Shown: positions 36,142 to 45,353 of the stretch, in pieces
Layout: each line of letters opens with the position of its first letter
How positions within the stretch are numbered: the stretch's first letter is position 1
Origin: an uncultured Lachnospiraceae bacterium
GTDB lineage: Bacteria; Bacillota; Clostridia; Lachnospirales; Lachnospiraceae
NCBI GenBank assembly: GCA_934320845.1
Contig: CAKRFU010000005.1
Location: 62,001-126,000, forward strand
DNA: 64,000 bases
Direction of reading: 5' to 3'
Notes under the pieces: generated by a model
What the model was told of the DNA's origin: nothing
Databases searched by the model: none
Seen by the model: the letters and a program-made list of their open reading frames with translations, nothing else
Made by a program: the position numbers and the translations under genes

Positions 36142-36160
36142 AATCCTATTTTTTAGGATT
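36142..36160. promoter_or_regulatory. Operator copy 1 (19-bp dyad)
   Basis: AATCCTATTTTTTAGGATT, identical to 36422-36440. It lies 18 bp before the Rha-fragment ATG and overlaps the end of the Cro-like gene. Confidence 0.75.
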
Positions 36161-36365
36161 TAATTTGCATAAAAATAAAATCCATAGGTATTCCAGATAA
36201 TTCACTTATTTTTCTTAATGTAGATAAGTTTGGTTCGCTTGTTCCATTTTCCCAATTAGATATTGTGGATGGTGCAACTCCAAGTTTTTCTGCCCATTCT
36301 TTCTGTTTCATATGAGCATTCACTCTACACGCTTCTAAGGATATTCTAACATCTCCATATCCCAT
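36153..36365 (-). CDS. Cro-like XRE-family regulator (70 aa)
   Basis: Helix-turn-helix of the XRE family: ACRVNAHMKQKEWAEKLGVAPSTISNWENGTSEP. Divergent from the repressor gene at 36530, with two identical operators flanking it, as for phage Cro. It would repress the lysogenic promoter or set the switch. Confidence 0.85.
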   Translation of the reverse strand: MGYGDVRISLEACRVNAHMKQKEWAEKLGVAPSTISNWENGTSEPNLSTLRKISELSGIPMDFIFMQIKS

Positions 36366-36416
36366 ATTTCTTTATCCCCTTTCTTTTCAAAGTACTTATT
36401 TGCTAAGCCTGAAATT

Positions 36417-36445
36417 ATAATAATCCTATTTTTTAGGATTGTCAA
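36417..36445 (-). promoter_or_regulatory. Promoter of the cro-like gene, with operator in the spacer
   Basis: Minus strand TTGACA (36445-36440), 17-bp spacer, TATTAT (36422-36417). The 19-bp operator dyad 36422-36440 fills the spacer and touches both hexamers, so a bound repressor would exclude RNA polymerase. Confidence 0.75.
36422..36440. promoter_or_regulatory. Operator copy 2 (19-bp dyad)
   Basis: Same 19-bp sequence as 36142-36160; a degenerate half-site (CGGATT) lies about 25 bp to the right. Confidence 0.75.
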
Positions 36446-36474
36446 CACCCAAATTCATTTTTTTCGGATTTTTA

Positions 36475-36503
36475 TTGAACTTTTTGAAATTATATCGTAT
36501 AAT
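36475..36503 (+). promoter_or_regulatory. Promoter of the repressor-ImmA operon
   Basis: TTGAAC, 17 bp, TATAAT on the plus strand, 26 bp before the repressor ATG. Confidence 0.75.
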
Positions 36504-36529
36504 TTGAATACAAAAAGGAGGTGCATCAT

Positions 36530-37246
36530 ATGAAGAACTATACGCCTGAGGAACAGAAAAACATATTTGCCAAAAACCTAAACAATCTCATATATCTCAC
36601 TGGCAAACAGCAAAAAGAAGTTGCGAAAGATTTGGGAATGAGTCCAACAACATTTAACACATGGTGTATGGGAAAAGTGATTCCCAATCCTACAAAATTA
36701 AACAAACTATGCATATATTTTAACTGTAAACTTACAGACCTTGTAGATGACAAGTCTCAAAACAATGAAAAAATAGACTATATTTATGATTTACTAACAG
36801 AAAACCATTGGGAATGCAATGAATATTGTCATTGCGAAGAAAATATAAATTGCCCATTATCAGAAGATGATATGATAGATAAATGGGTAAACGCTAAATT
36901 TTTTACAGCTTGTGAAAACTGTAACTATCAAAAATCATATTTTTTAATAACAAATTCTTCTAACGAAACCTACAAATTAGAAGAAAACGACATATTTGAA
37001 TTATATGACAAAATAACAAGCTATATAAAATTTATCATTCAAGAGAAAATATCCACATTGGACATTTTGAAAGAAAATGAATTCGACGAACAAGGAATAC
37101 TTACCGATTACATGCTAACAAATGCTGCCCACGAAAAGAAAAATATTTCCGATGAGGCAAAGCAAACTGAAGAACAGCAAATACAAGAACAAATGCAAAA
37201 AGAAATTGCGAAGCGTAATGCTATGATGTCTGATACAGAATCTTAG
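36530..37246 (+). CDS. CI-type repressor with XRE domain
   Basis: 238 residues from ATG 36530 (AAGGAGG site; the frame also opens three codons upstream). N-terminal helix-turn-helix KQQKEVAKDLGMSPTTFNTWCMGKVIPNP. The C-terminal part is not a LexA-type peptidase: it has a Cys-rich middle (CNEYCHCEENINC, CENCNYQ) and a charged Gln/Glu tail. Downstream is an ImmA-like protease, the usual inactivator of such repressors. Confidence 0.85.
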   Translation: MKNYTPEEQKNIFAKNLNNLIYLTGKQQKEVAKDLGMSPTTFNTWCMGKVIPNPTKLNKLCIYFNCKLTDLVDDKSQNNEKIDYIYDLLTENHWECNEYCHCEENINCPLSEDDMIDKWVNAKFFTACENCNYQKSYFLITNSSNETYKLEENDIFELYDKITSYIKFIIQEKISTLDILKENEFDEQGILTDYMLTNAAHEKKNISDEAKQTEEQQIQEQMQKEIAKRNAMMSDTES

Positions 37247-37266
37247 CTTGCAATAGGAGTGATTGA

Positions 37267-37746
37267 TTGAATTACGATGAATTAACATTAGAATGTGAAA
37301 AAGAGAACATATTGGTAGCTGAAATGCCGATGGAATGCTACGATGGAAGAATTATAGGAAATTTTGTACTTATAAATACAAAAATGAACCAAACACAAAA
37401 AGCCTGCGTTCTTGCTGAAGAACTTGGACATTATCATACTACTGTCGGAGATATTCTTGACCAAACAGATATTTCCAACAGAAAACAAGAGCGAACCGCA
37501 AGGCTTTGGGCATACGATAAACAAATTGGGCTTTCAGGATTGGTGAAATGTTTTGAGGAACGATGCCGAAATGAGTACGAAATGGCTGAATGCCTTGGAG
37601 TGACAGAAGAATTTTTCCATGATGCTCTTAAATGCTACCGACAGAAATACGGCATATCCGTATCTTATGATTGCTACGAAATCTATTTTGAGCCAACATT
37701 GCTCGTGCATAAAAAATCCAAAGAAGAACAGCAAAAAAACATATAA
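37267..37746 (+). CDS. ImmA/IrrE-family metallopeptidase
   Basis: 159 residues, TTG start after AGGAG. The zinc-peptidase helix is CVLAEELGHYHTTVGD, with the first position of the usual HExxH changed to Glu (EELGH), as in many ImmA proteins. Co-transcribed with the repressor (20-bp gap) and probably cleaves it on induction. Confidence 0.85.
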   Translation: MNYDELTLECEKENILVAEMPMECYDGRIIGNFVLINTKMNQTQKACVLAEELGHYHTTVGDILDQTDISNRKQERTARLWAYDKQIGLSGLVKCFEERCRNEYEMAECLGVTEEFFHDALKCYRQKYGISVSYDCYEIYFEPTLLVHKKSKEEQQKNI

Positions 37747-37747
37747 T

Positions 37748-37870
37748 TTTCATTTGGTTGCAAACTGGTTGTCACTTGGTTACTTTTTGGTCGCATAAGT
37801 AGTATAGGTTAATTAGTATAGTATAGATTAAGATTAGATTAGAAAAGAATAGTATAGTATAGAATAGAAT
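37748..37870. repeat. Short tandem repeats between ImmA and the lysis genes
   Basis: First, four TGGTTG-like boxes spaced about 10-11 bp (37752-37795). Then about 70 bp of a degenerate 5-bp repeat built from TATAG/AATAG/GATTAG units (37800-37870). There is no gene. It could be a protein-binding iteron array or replication slippage. Confidence 0.6.
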
Positions 37871-37912
37871 AGAGTAGGGCATACCGGAAAAGTACACTCT
37901 ACTCTGTTTTTA
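37871..37912 (+). terminator. Terminator of the repressor operon
   Basis: AGAGTAG/CTACTCT stem with a 21-base loop, then GTTTTTATT on the plus strand. Confidence 0.6.
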
Positions 37913-37926
37913 TTAAAAATTATTTT

Positions 37927-38496
37927 TTAGTGAACTTTATTATAATTTAATATTGCCTGTACGATAGCTTTTGCCACATTGTCCTTGTTAGCTTTGTAAA
38001 GTTTTGCATCGTCAGGGTCAGATACAAAACACACCTCAACAAGAAGTGCTGGCTTCGATGTCTTATTTAAGACCCACAATCCCGATGTTGTTTTCACACC
38101 TCTGTTTCGGAAACCAAGCTTAGAAATCTGATTGCAAATTCTCCTTGACAAATCCCCTTTAATCCCTGTTGTATCTCTTACCCACACTTCAGTTCCCATT
38201 GTTTTCCCATCCTGTACTTTCTGATGGTCTGCGGAATTGAAATGTATGGAAATATCTATATCTCTAACCTTTGAATTACATTTTGCACAAATTTTTCTGA
38301 GCACATCGGTCTGACTGGTTCCATTGTTTACTGTACAGTCATATGCCTTGATACCATTCTTTTTCAAAAGTCTTATTACCCTTTTAGTAATAATTCTGTC
38401 CTCTCTGCTCTCGTCAATATAGTCACTTGCACCACAGGCTATCTTACCGGCAGGATTGTGTCCTCCATGTACTGTAACTGCTTTTATCTTACTCAT
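37927..38496 (-). CDS. Phage endolysin, N-acetylmuramoyl-L-alanine amidase (Amidase_3)
   Basis: 189 residues. VHGGHNPAG (zinc His), DYIDESREDRIITKRV (Glu ligand), DISIHFNSADHQ (His), and PALLVEVCFVSDPDDAKLY (catalytic Glu). No signal peptide, fitting holin-dependent release. It cuts the amide bond between muramic acid and stem peptide. Last gene of the lysis block. Confidence 0.93.
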   Translation of the reverse strand: MSKIKAVTVHGGHNPAGKIACGASDYIDESREDRIITKRVIRLLKKNGIKAYDCTVNNGTSQTDVLRKICAKCNSKVRDIDISIHFNSADHQKVQDGKTMGTEVWVRDTTGIKGDLSRRICNQISKLGFRNRGVKTTSGLWVLNKTSKPALLVEVCFVSDPDDAKLYKANKDNVAKAIVQAILNYNKVH

Positions 38497-38540
38497 AGTC
38501 TTTGTCCTCGCTTTCCGTGTACTTTACACTCTTATTTATG

Positions 38541-38771
38541 CTATTCTTCGCATTTTACTTCTGGAAGTCCTGCAACTGATGTCAGAATACTTACAACTCC
38601 GGCTACTACCGCCGAAGATACTGCAAGTTTCCAGTCAACACCTGACACGGTACTTCCAACTGCTATCACTGAAACTGCCGTCTGAGCCATTGTTTTAATC
38701 GCTCTAACCGTAGCAGATTTCACCCATTTCTGAGTATCAACACTTACCTTAAACACACAATTCTTAAACAT
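38541..38771 (-). CDS. Phage holin
   Basis: 76 residues with two hydrophobic helices (TMAQTAVSVIAVGSTVSGVDW and WKLAVSSAVVAGVVSILTSVAG), ending LPEVKCEE, as in r1t-type holins. Directly upstream of the endolysin. Confidence 0.85.
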   Translation of the reverse strand: MFKNCVFKVSVDTQKWVKSATVRAIKTMAQTAVSVIAVGSTVSGVDWKLAVSSAVVAGVVSILTSVAGLPEVKCEE

Positions 38772-38785
38772 AAATAAAAACCTCC

Positions 38786-39031
38786 TTATTTCTTCTCTAA
38801 ATCCTCTATTCTGTGATTTGCTACTTTTATATCTTCCGAATTTAAAGCTACGGATTTTTCCAGCTTATAAACCCGGTCGATTACCTGATTATGTACATCC
38901 TGCTTTTTCTCCAACTGTTCCAAGCGGTATGCTACAAGAGCTGTTGATTTTTTATTTGCAAAATATGCTCCGCTCGCAGTACCCAGCATAGAAATTACTG
39001 CTATAATTATTTCTATTGCGTATTCTGACAT
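38786..39031 (-). CDS. Small membrane-anchored coiled-coil protein (XhlA/holin-associated-like)
   Basis: 81 residues. One N-terminal helix (IEIIIAVISMLGTASGAYFA) and a heptad-rich tail (YRLEQLEKKQDVHNQVIDRVYKLE). Upstream of the holin, as for XhlA-type accessory lysis proteins. Confidence 0.75.
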   Translation of the reverse strand: MSEYAIEIIIAVISMLGTASGAYFANKKSTALVAYRLEQLEKKQDVHNQVIDRVYKLEKSVALNSEDIKVANHRIEDLEKK

Positions 39032-39096
39032 GTGTGTCTCCTTCCTGCCTTTTTAGGCATAAAAAAAGAAGCCTAAGCTTCCGTTACTTTTTTACT

Positions 39097-39264
39097 TTAT
39101 TCGGTATATCTCTCACCTGTTATTTCTTCATATGTCTCCTGTGTTATAACATTTTTTTCAACTTTTTCTTTCAATGCTTTTTTTGTCTTTGCACGCCAAA
39201 ACTCAGACACGCTTTCATATGTCCTTTCTCCATTTATAATCGCATTAGCATATATCATGCCCAT
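39097..39264 (-). CDS. XkdX-like small tail-region protein (55 aa)
   Basis: ATG 39264 after GGGGGTGAT. ANAIINGERTYESVSEFWRAK and an end pattern ITQETYEEITGERY are typical of XkdX-type proteins that follow phage tail fibres. Function unknown. Confidence 0.75.
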   Translation of the reverse strand: MGMIYANAIINGERTYESVSEFWRAKTKKALKEKVEKNVITQETYEEITGERYTE

Positions 39265-39275
39265 TTTATCACCCC

Positions 39276-39500
39276 CTAATCTGCATCATTCATTTTTCCT
39301 ATTGCATCTGCTATATCTAATATAGCCTCATTCTGAGCTGCAAGTGTATCTGCTACTTCTAACAGTGCACTATTTGCTACTGCTATATTATCAGATTGTT
39401 CTTTAGATTTTGTTTCTGTTGTTTCGCTGACACCAACAAGCATATCAAAAATATTTTTTATTTTTAAATTTATAAGCTTAGTTACTTCTGCATCAATCAT
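39276..39500 (-). CDS. Hypothetical tail-associated protein (74 aa)
   Basis: ATG 39500 after AGGAGG. Helical, Ala-rich second half (ALLEVADTLAAQNEAILDIAD), coiled-coil-like. Between tail fibre and XkdX. Confidence 0.65.
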   Translation of the reverse strand: MIDAEVTKLINLKIKNIFDMLVGVSETTETKSKEQSDNIAVANSALLEVADTLAAQNEAILDIADAIGKMNDAD

Positions 39501-39511
39501 TTTACCACCTC

Positions 39512-41950
39512 CTATAAACACCCAGCAGGAGCTGCACCACATTCACTATTAGGGCTTATAGAGTTACCATCACTGGAATAAAAGCCATAAGCTGAATTAC
39601 TTGTAGTTATGTATACCCATCCAGTTCTTGTCCAATAAGACATATTTTTACTAACGTTGGATGCAACTTTGTAGAATTCATACACTGTCGATTTATCCAT
39701 TGATGCCGGATTTGATGATTTTAATTCGCCATATGACGGAATAAAAATAGTATCGTGTGAATCGAATACAACAGGTGTAGCACCGAGAGATGGAGTAGAT
39801 AATGTATGTGATGATTTTTTATTCACTGTTTTTATTAAAGATTTAAATTTATTTGGCAAATACCCATAATACGTGTTTTGAAGCCATGCTCTCAAATTAG
39901 TATAAGGCCATCTGTATTCAGTTGAAGAACTCGACATAGCTTGCTTAGTAGCCAAACAATTCTTTTGCTGCCACGTGACAGCAGCAAGCGTTTTTCCGTT
40001 AATACTGTTCGTTAATGTATCAGCATCAAAACCGATTATTACAAGTTCAACCGATTCGCCATTAGAAAGAGCTACTCTCCTCGTATCACCAACACTCCAA
40101 TAATCTGAAACTTTAATCTGTCCGTTATAATGAGCGGTAAGCATATCGGCAATTTCAGCATCTGTTCCATTTGTCCACGTCGCAATTGTTTGTTTTTTTA
40201 ACGATATATTCGACAATAATGTACTTCCACTATATAACTTTAAATAATTAGTGACACTGTCGAAAACTAACCTATTTCCTGCCTTAACATTCTCAGCCGT
40301 AATATTTACATTTCCAGTTCTATACGACGATTCAGCACTTCCTTTTACACCTGAAACCGCACCTGTTCCCTGCGCTGGGGTATATCCCAATGCTGCAACT
40401 ACATTTTCTTTACTGATACTGATTACTCCATCATCATTCTTAATATTTGAACCGGTCTTTACACCACCCAACTGCATTCCCGATGCCGTAGGCAATGTAT
40501 ATATCGTATCAGTAAACACCGCATTTTCCGGTACATTACTTTTTACCGTATGTCCGTTGACTGTATCTGCATCACCTCCATTTGCCGGTAATGATGTAGG
40601 AATATCTTTGCTATCAGCTTTCTTATTCAACTCATTAGTAATAACACTATTCTCAACAGGATTCGTGCTTGTATCTGATAATTCACTGTCAATATCTATA
40701 GATGTACTGCTATGCAATATTCCATCTTTATCTTTTGTTATCGTACTACCATCAACTTTTATAAGTGACGGTACTTCTGTTTTTTCAGCATAAGTTTCCG
40801 AAATATCATTACCGTTTTTATCTGAGACCGCCTTTTCGACCGCCAAAGCATCATTTAATACAGCAACACCACCTGCGATACCCTTTTCAGTATTCGATAT
40901 GAAATCTCCACCTGCTACCGCCTGTGCCTGTTCTGCATATTCCTTTGCTTTATCACTATAATATTTCGCATTATCTGTAGCTTCATTTTCTCTGAAATCT
41001 GTGTCACCTACTGCATAAGAACGAGCAGTTTGCGCCATTGTATTACTACTTTCTTCTGCCTTTTTAATATTTTTTTCAGATTGCTTTGCATTGGTAGCTG
41101 ATTTTTCAGCTTCACTTGCCTTTTCTGCAGCAACTCCTTCTGAATTTGCAGCTGATTCAGCCGACTGCACTGCTATGTCTGCCGACTGTCTTGCACTTTC
41201 CATATAAGAATTTGCATTACTTTCACTTGTTGCCGCATTTGTAGCTGACTGCACCGCTGTGTCTGCGTTTGTTTTACTTTGCTCATAATAATACTTCGCA
41301 TTGTCTGTATCCTCGCCCTCACGAATACCACTTTTCCCTACGCTATAAGATTGTGACAATTTTGCATCCACATCCGCATTTGTAGCGGATTGCTCAGCAG
41401 ATTTTGCACTCGCCGCCGCATTGTTTTCTGACAGTGTTATAGCTGACATAACTTCACTTGACAGCATAACTTTTGTTATACTGCCATTTTTAATAGATGC
41501 ACTTACTTTTCCATCACTGTCAACGCTAAAAGCTATCGTATCCGTGCCTTTAAATTCATACTGAGTAATAAGAGCTGACATATCAATATACTGCTTTTCT
41601 CCACTTTCAAGCGCAAGTATAAGTTGTTGTGTCTGTGCATTATATTCAAAGTTTACGGCTATCTTTTCAAGTGCGGTATCAATGTTCAATACTGTACCGT
41701 TGTATTTTGTTATGCTGATAACACCGTTTTTGTCGTTAAAAGATATATCAGTTACCATGTTATTAAGCTGTGTTTTATCTGCTTTTGTCGTATCAATAGT
41801 ATCTACATTAGCAGAAATAGACACTACCTCATTGTCTATAGTGTCTATTGCCTTATCCATCTTATTTAAGTTTGTTTTTCCAAGCGGTGTTGTCAAGCTC
41901 TCTGACTTATTAAGCCAATTTATGCGACTATATACTTTTATTACTGCCAT
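39512..41950 (-). CDS. Tail fibre / receptor-binding protein with DUF6273-like tip
   Basis: 812 residues. The N-terminal ~140 residues form a virion-attachment region. A long Ala/Ser/Asn-rich repeated helical section follows (AEQSATNADVDAKLSQ, SATNAATSESNANSY and similar, about 170-320), then a beta-rich shaft. The tip (about 585-812) has WPYTNLRAWLQNTYYGYLPNKF and IPSYGEL, like DUF6273 domains found at the ends of gut-phage fibres and secreted proteins. It probably contacts the host surface. Confidence 0.8.
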   Translation of the reverse strand: MAVIKVYSRINWLNKSESLTTPLGKTNLNKMDKAIDTIDNEVVSISANVDTIDTTKADKTQLNNMVTDISFNDKNGVISITKYNGTVLNIDTALEKIAVNFEYNAQTQQLILALESGEKQYIDMSALITQYEFKGTDTIAFSVDSDGKVSASIKNGSITKVMLSSEVMSAITLSENNAAASAKSAEQSATNADVDAKLSQSYSVGKSGIREGEDTDNAKYYYEQSKTNADTAVQSATNAATSESNANSYMESARQSADIAVQSAESAANSEGVAAEKASEAEKSATNAKQSEKNIKKAEESSNTMAQTARSYAVGDTDFRENEATDNAKYYSDKAKEYAEQAQAVAGGDFISNTEKGIAGGVAVLNDALAVEKAVSDKNGNDISETYAEKTEVPSLIKVDGSTITKDKDGILHSSTSIDIDSELSDTSTNPVENSVITNELNKKADSKDIPTSLPANGGDADTVNGHTVKSNVPENAVFTDTIYTLPTASGMQLGGVKTGSNIKNDDGVISISKENVVAALGYTPAQGTGAVSGVKGSAESSYRTGNVNITAENVKAGNRLVFDSVTNYLKLYSGSTLLSNISLKKQTIATWTNGTDAEIADMLTAHYNGQIKVSDYWSVGDTRRVALSNGESVELVIIGFDADTLTNSINGKTLAAVTWQQKNCLATKQAMSSSSTEYRWPYTNLRAWLQNTYYGYLPNKFKSLIKTVNKKSSHTLSTPSLGATPVVFDSHDTIFIPSYGELKSSNPASMDKSTVYEFYKVASNVSKNMSYWTRTGWVYITTSNSAYGFYSSDGNSISPNSECGAAPAGCL

Positions 41951-41963
41951 TGTGCGTCACCTC

Positions 41964-42209
41964 TTATTCTGCTGTTTTTGTTTCCTCTGTTTCCATAAGG
42001 CTATATATATATTCATCAAATGCCGCAAAGTCTTTTAAAATCTCATCTTTATTTGCATTAAATAATTCTACATCTTGAATCGACTTTCCCATGTTTGGTG
42101 TACCACTGACTGGGATGGTTGCGTTCATATATGCTACTTGTTTTTCCTTACCATCAACTGTTAATACACATGCTCCTGTCACTGTAGTTTGTTTGTTTAA
42201 TTTTACCAT
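41964..42209 (-). CDS. Hypothetical tail protein (81 aa)
   Basis: MVKLNKQTTVTGACVLTVDGKEK start, beta-rich, acidic end. Sits between the tail lysin/spike gene and the fibre. No family recognised. Confidence 0.65.
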   Translation of the reverse strand: MVKLNKQTTVTGACVLTVDGKEKQVAYMNATIPVSGTPNMGKSIQDVELFNANKDEILKDFAAFDEYIYSLMETEETKTAE

Positions 42210-42210
42210 G

Positions 42211-44760
42211 TTAATTACCTCCTGATATTTGCTTTAATTTAGCAATTTCCTGTTTTAATTCCTGAAAATCTTTTACTAATTTCTGAATCATACAAACACT
42301 CATTCCATTTAGATTTTCCCAGTTAATGTAATGTAAATCATCACCTGTCGGAATATGTTTGTATTCACCATTAAAAACGCTTGGTGCACGCTTACCAACT
42401 ATGTTGTAATCATCTATGTTTAAATCATGTTTAGCAAAAGCTCTTTCTATCGCCTGTGCAGTTGTTCCAAAGCATATACCATTTCTTTCAGCAATTCCGT
42501 CATATTCAAAACTGTAAATTGGTATATCCATATAAATATCCTGAATATCGGGAATCTCAACAATATTTTTCTTTATACGCTCATCTGATGATGTTTTGCT
42601 TTTTACATACCCGACAGTAGCTAAATTTCCATATCCCGAACTGCCCTCAGATGTAAAACCTCCGCAGTTTTCAATCTTAACATTTCCAGCAGAAGAATAT
42701 GAGACATTTATTTTTGATGAATTTAAGTCAATTGCATCCCGTGGATTAAAATAAGCGTTGTTTATCCAAACACCGCCATCCGAACTATTTATATCAACTT
42801 TTCCTCGATTCGTACTAGATTCAGAACCAATTACTAGACGCTTGCTTGCCCCTTGTGCTTCAATAAAATCTGTAAAAATAACATTTGACCAAATTCGTGT
42901 ACCACCATTCTGCCATTCAAGCCCTCTACTGGTTATATCGAACCATCCAATTGAACCGCCTGTTGCCTCAACCTTGCCTTTCATAGCTACATTTCCTGAC
43001 CTATCAAGGCTAAAATTAGAACTATTTATAACAAGTCTGTTAGAATTAAGTGTAATCTGCTCTGACGATTGATTTATCTCACTACACACATCGCCCTTTG
43101 ATACTTTGCTACTTATCTGATTCTGCGCCCATGTTGTAGTTGCATAATCGGTCATACCGTCTTTTGTTTGATAATTTCCAAGTGTCGCACTGTCAGCTTT
43201 TAAACTAAGTGCTGACCTTATATTATTCTCTTCGTTTTCTGCTCTTGATACTTCGGCTGTAATTTTTTCTGCTGTAACAGTTATTCTGCCGGACAAGGTA
43301 GCTTCTTCTGCTTTTGCTCTTGTAACCTCCTGTGTAACTGCATCTGCGGTAATACTTATTCTGCCACTTAAATCTCCTTCAGCGGCATTCGCCCTTGCAA
43401 CTTCTGCTGTTATGCTTTCCGCTGTTTGTTCAAATTTAGATGCTGTATTCTTTTCCAAATCCGCAAGTTCAACAGACAGACCATCCACTGACTTTGTTAT
43501 CTTTATTGTCTTGGATTTCAATTGCTCAAACTCTTCATTAGCAGATACTTTATTTTCCCTTATCTCTGTTCCTTTTGCAGAATACTCATCCCTAAGATTT
43601 TGTATTCCCGATAATGTTCTTGAAAACACAAAACTTTCTATATCAACTGTTTTCTTCTCCAATGCAACAGCATCACCAACATCTACATGAGGCAGCCCCT
43701 GTGCATCGATAGTACATGGACGGTATGTAATACCACTTATTTTTTCCAAAATGTTATTCCCGATTACCTCTAATTCCGCTGCACTCTTTCCGTAAAGGAA
43801 ATAATTAGCACTTATCACATATGGATTGCTTGTATCACTTCCAACTGTAACACCTAAATCTTCACTGTCTGTGCGTAAATTAACACATGTAATATGATTA
43901 CACATATATTCCTCATAACTCACAGTTCTGTATTCCGGATATAATACCTCATCCATGCCATTCATACCGATATACTGAAATTCCTCTTCCGGGTATAATG
44001 TTTCCTCTGGATACAATATTTCTTCCGGATATAATGCACCACCGGTAACATGAACCACTACAAACCGTCCCTCTCTGTTCATTATTCCAAAACCACCATG
44101 AAGTGTGCATATCATCTTAAGCAGTGCCTGTCCTGACATACTCCCATTTGATGGGGCAACTGTCTTTTCAACCACCATATCGTCATCGGGCAAATCCTGC
44201 AGCATATAAGATATACCAAGATGCTCTAACAAATCCTTTCGGAACTGTCCAAGAGTTGTCTTTCCGTATACATTTGTTGTAATGGTATTTCCGTCACTGT
44301 CTGTTCCAGTTGTAGTCCCGACAATCGGAAAATAGTTGTTGTACCACTCTGCCACATCAACAGATGCTTTATAATACATGTCATCAAATGCTGTTACATC
44401 CTTATAATCTTTATCATCTACGGACTTCGCATTGGTTACAGTAAATACACCCATAGGAATTGTGTCTGCAAGCTGTTTTCCATCACTATCCACAAGCTGT
44501 ATGCCGGCTGAAAATTTGCAATTATTGATATCTTTATCAATGATTTCTGCAACCTCAAAAGTCATACTTGATGCAATACAGCCGCCAAGTGTCAGCTCTT
44601 CGTCTTCAAATAGCGACTGTATAATCTTTATTGACTCCTGATAGAGCGTATCATTAGTTATAGTTAAATCTAATTCGGGGAATGTCAGAATGTAATTGAC
44701 ATATACACCATTTCCAATGTTCAATATCAGTTGTTTTACTTCATCAGATATCTTATACAT
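42211..44760 (-). CDS. Tail-associated protein with C-terminal S74 chaperone domain
   Basis: 849 residues. The N-terminal ~400 residues are Tal-like (baseplate hub), with YPEEILYPEETLYPEEEF, a triplicated YPEE segment. A coiled region with repeats (TAEVARANAAEGDLSGRI, TQEVTRAKAEEATLSGRI, TAEVSRAENEENN) follows, then beta structure. The end carries SDERIKKNIVEI, the start of a peptidase S74 intramolecular chaperone that trimerises the spike and cuts itself off. Confidence 0.85.
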   Translation of the reverse strand: MYKISDEVKQLILNIGNGVYVNYILTFPELDLTITNDTLYQESIKIIQSLFEDEELTLGGCIASSMTFEVAEIIDKDINNCKFSAGIQLVDSDGKQLADTIPMGVFTVTNAKSVDDKDYKDVTAFDDMYYKASVDVAEWYNNYFPIVGTTTGTDSDGNTITTNVYGKTTLGQFRKDLLEHLGISYMLQDLPDDDMVVEKTVAPSNGSMSGQALLKMICTLHGGFGIMNREGRFVVVHVTGGALYPEEILYPEETLYPEEEFQYIGMNGMDEVLYPEYRTVSYEEYMCNHITCVNLRTDSEDLGVTVGSDTSNPYVISANYFLYGKSAAELEVIGNNILEKISGITYRPCTIDAQGLPHVDVGDAVALEKKTVDIESFVFSRTLSGIQNLRDEYSAKGTEIRENKVSANEEFEQLKSKTIKITKSVDGLSVELADLEKNTASKFEQTAESITAEVARANAAEGDLSGRISITADAVTQEVTRAKAEEATLSGRITVTAEKITAEVSRAENEENNIRSALSLKADSATLGNYQTKDGMTDYATTTWAQNQISSKVSKGDVCSEINQSSEQITLNSNRLVINSSNFSLDRSGNVAMKGKVEATGGSIGWFDITSRGLEWQNGGTRIWSNVIFTDFIEAQGASKRLVIGSESSTNRGKVDINSSDGGVWINNAYFNPRDAIDLNSSKINVSYSSAGNVKIENCGGFTSEGSSGYGNLATVGYVKSKTSSDERIKKNIVEIPDIQDIYMDIPIYSFEYDGIAERNGICFGTTAQAIERAFAKHDLNIDDYNIVGKRAPSVFNGEYKHIPTGDDLHYINWENLNGMSVCMIQKLVKDFQELKQEIAKLKQISGGN

Positions 44761-44773
44761 TTATTCTGCCCCC

Positions 44774-45226
44774 TTAATAACCTATCATCTGTATCTTAAT
44801 AGGCAAATACATAGGTGCTCCATGATACAATCCGCCATATTGAAACTGAACATTCGGAACATAAAAATTGTGTGTATCATAATCATCCAACCAATCGTTA
44901 TAATACCTTGCTCTCAATTTTCTCTGGTCTTTCGTACCTACTCCATATGTCATAGCCTCATTTATCAATGCAATAAGCCTACATTTATCTTCATACCTCA
45001 GATATGGCGTACTCCATTCTATTGACGGAACTTTATTCGGCAATACATTTCTTTTCAAAATACCATTACCGTTACGATAACTATCTAAATCCTGTATTTG
45101 GTCAGGCGTTATTGCCAGTGCTCCGTTTGGCTGTATAAATTTGTATGACAGCTTGGCATATGAATAGCTGCTGCCATTATAGCCACTTGCCACAGCCACT
45201 AAACCTTTTGATTTTTCATATCCCAC
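44774..45226 (-). CDS. Distal tail-like protein (DUF6711-like)
   Basis: 150 residues. KLSYKFIQPNGALAITPDQIQDLDSYRNGNG with a beta-rich remainder, in the position of Dit between tape measure and Tal. I recall this family as DUF6711; its exact part in the baseplate is inferred from gene order. Confidence 0.75.
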   Translation of the reverse strand: MGYEKSKGLVAVASGYNGSSYSYAKLSYKFIQPNGALAITPDQIQDLDSYRNGNGILKRNVLPNKVPSIEWSTPYLRYEDKCRLIALINEAMTYGVGTKDQRKLRARYYNDWLDDYDTHNFYVPNVQFQYGGLYHGAPMYLPIKIQMIGY

Positions 45227-45254
45227 GCTATCACCTCTTTCTTATTTTTGTACG

Positions 45255-45285
45255 CAAAAAAGACACTCACCATTTGGCGAGTGCC
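45255..45285 (-). terminator. Terminator after the first AB cassette
   Basis: On the minus strand GGCACTCGCC/GGTGAGTGTC with loop AAAT, then TTTTTTGC. Confidence 0.8.
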
Positions 45286-45353
45286 TTAATTTCTCTAATA
45301 ACAATATAGCATGTTTGAAATGTGAAATGTGTGAATTATTCAGCATCCACTAA

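Noticed and set aside
37800-37870. CRISPR-like array
   Set aside because: The period is about 5 bp, with no repeat-spacer structure and no cas genes nearby.
39512-40200. Possible diversity-generating retroelement target in the tail-fibre tip
   Set aside because: The tip ends in a DUF6273-like domain as some targets do, but no reverse transcriptase and no second copy of the segment is in the window.
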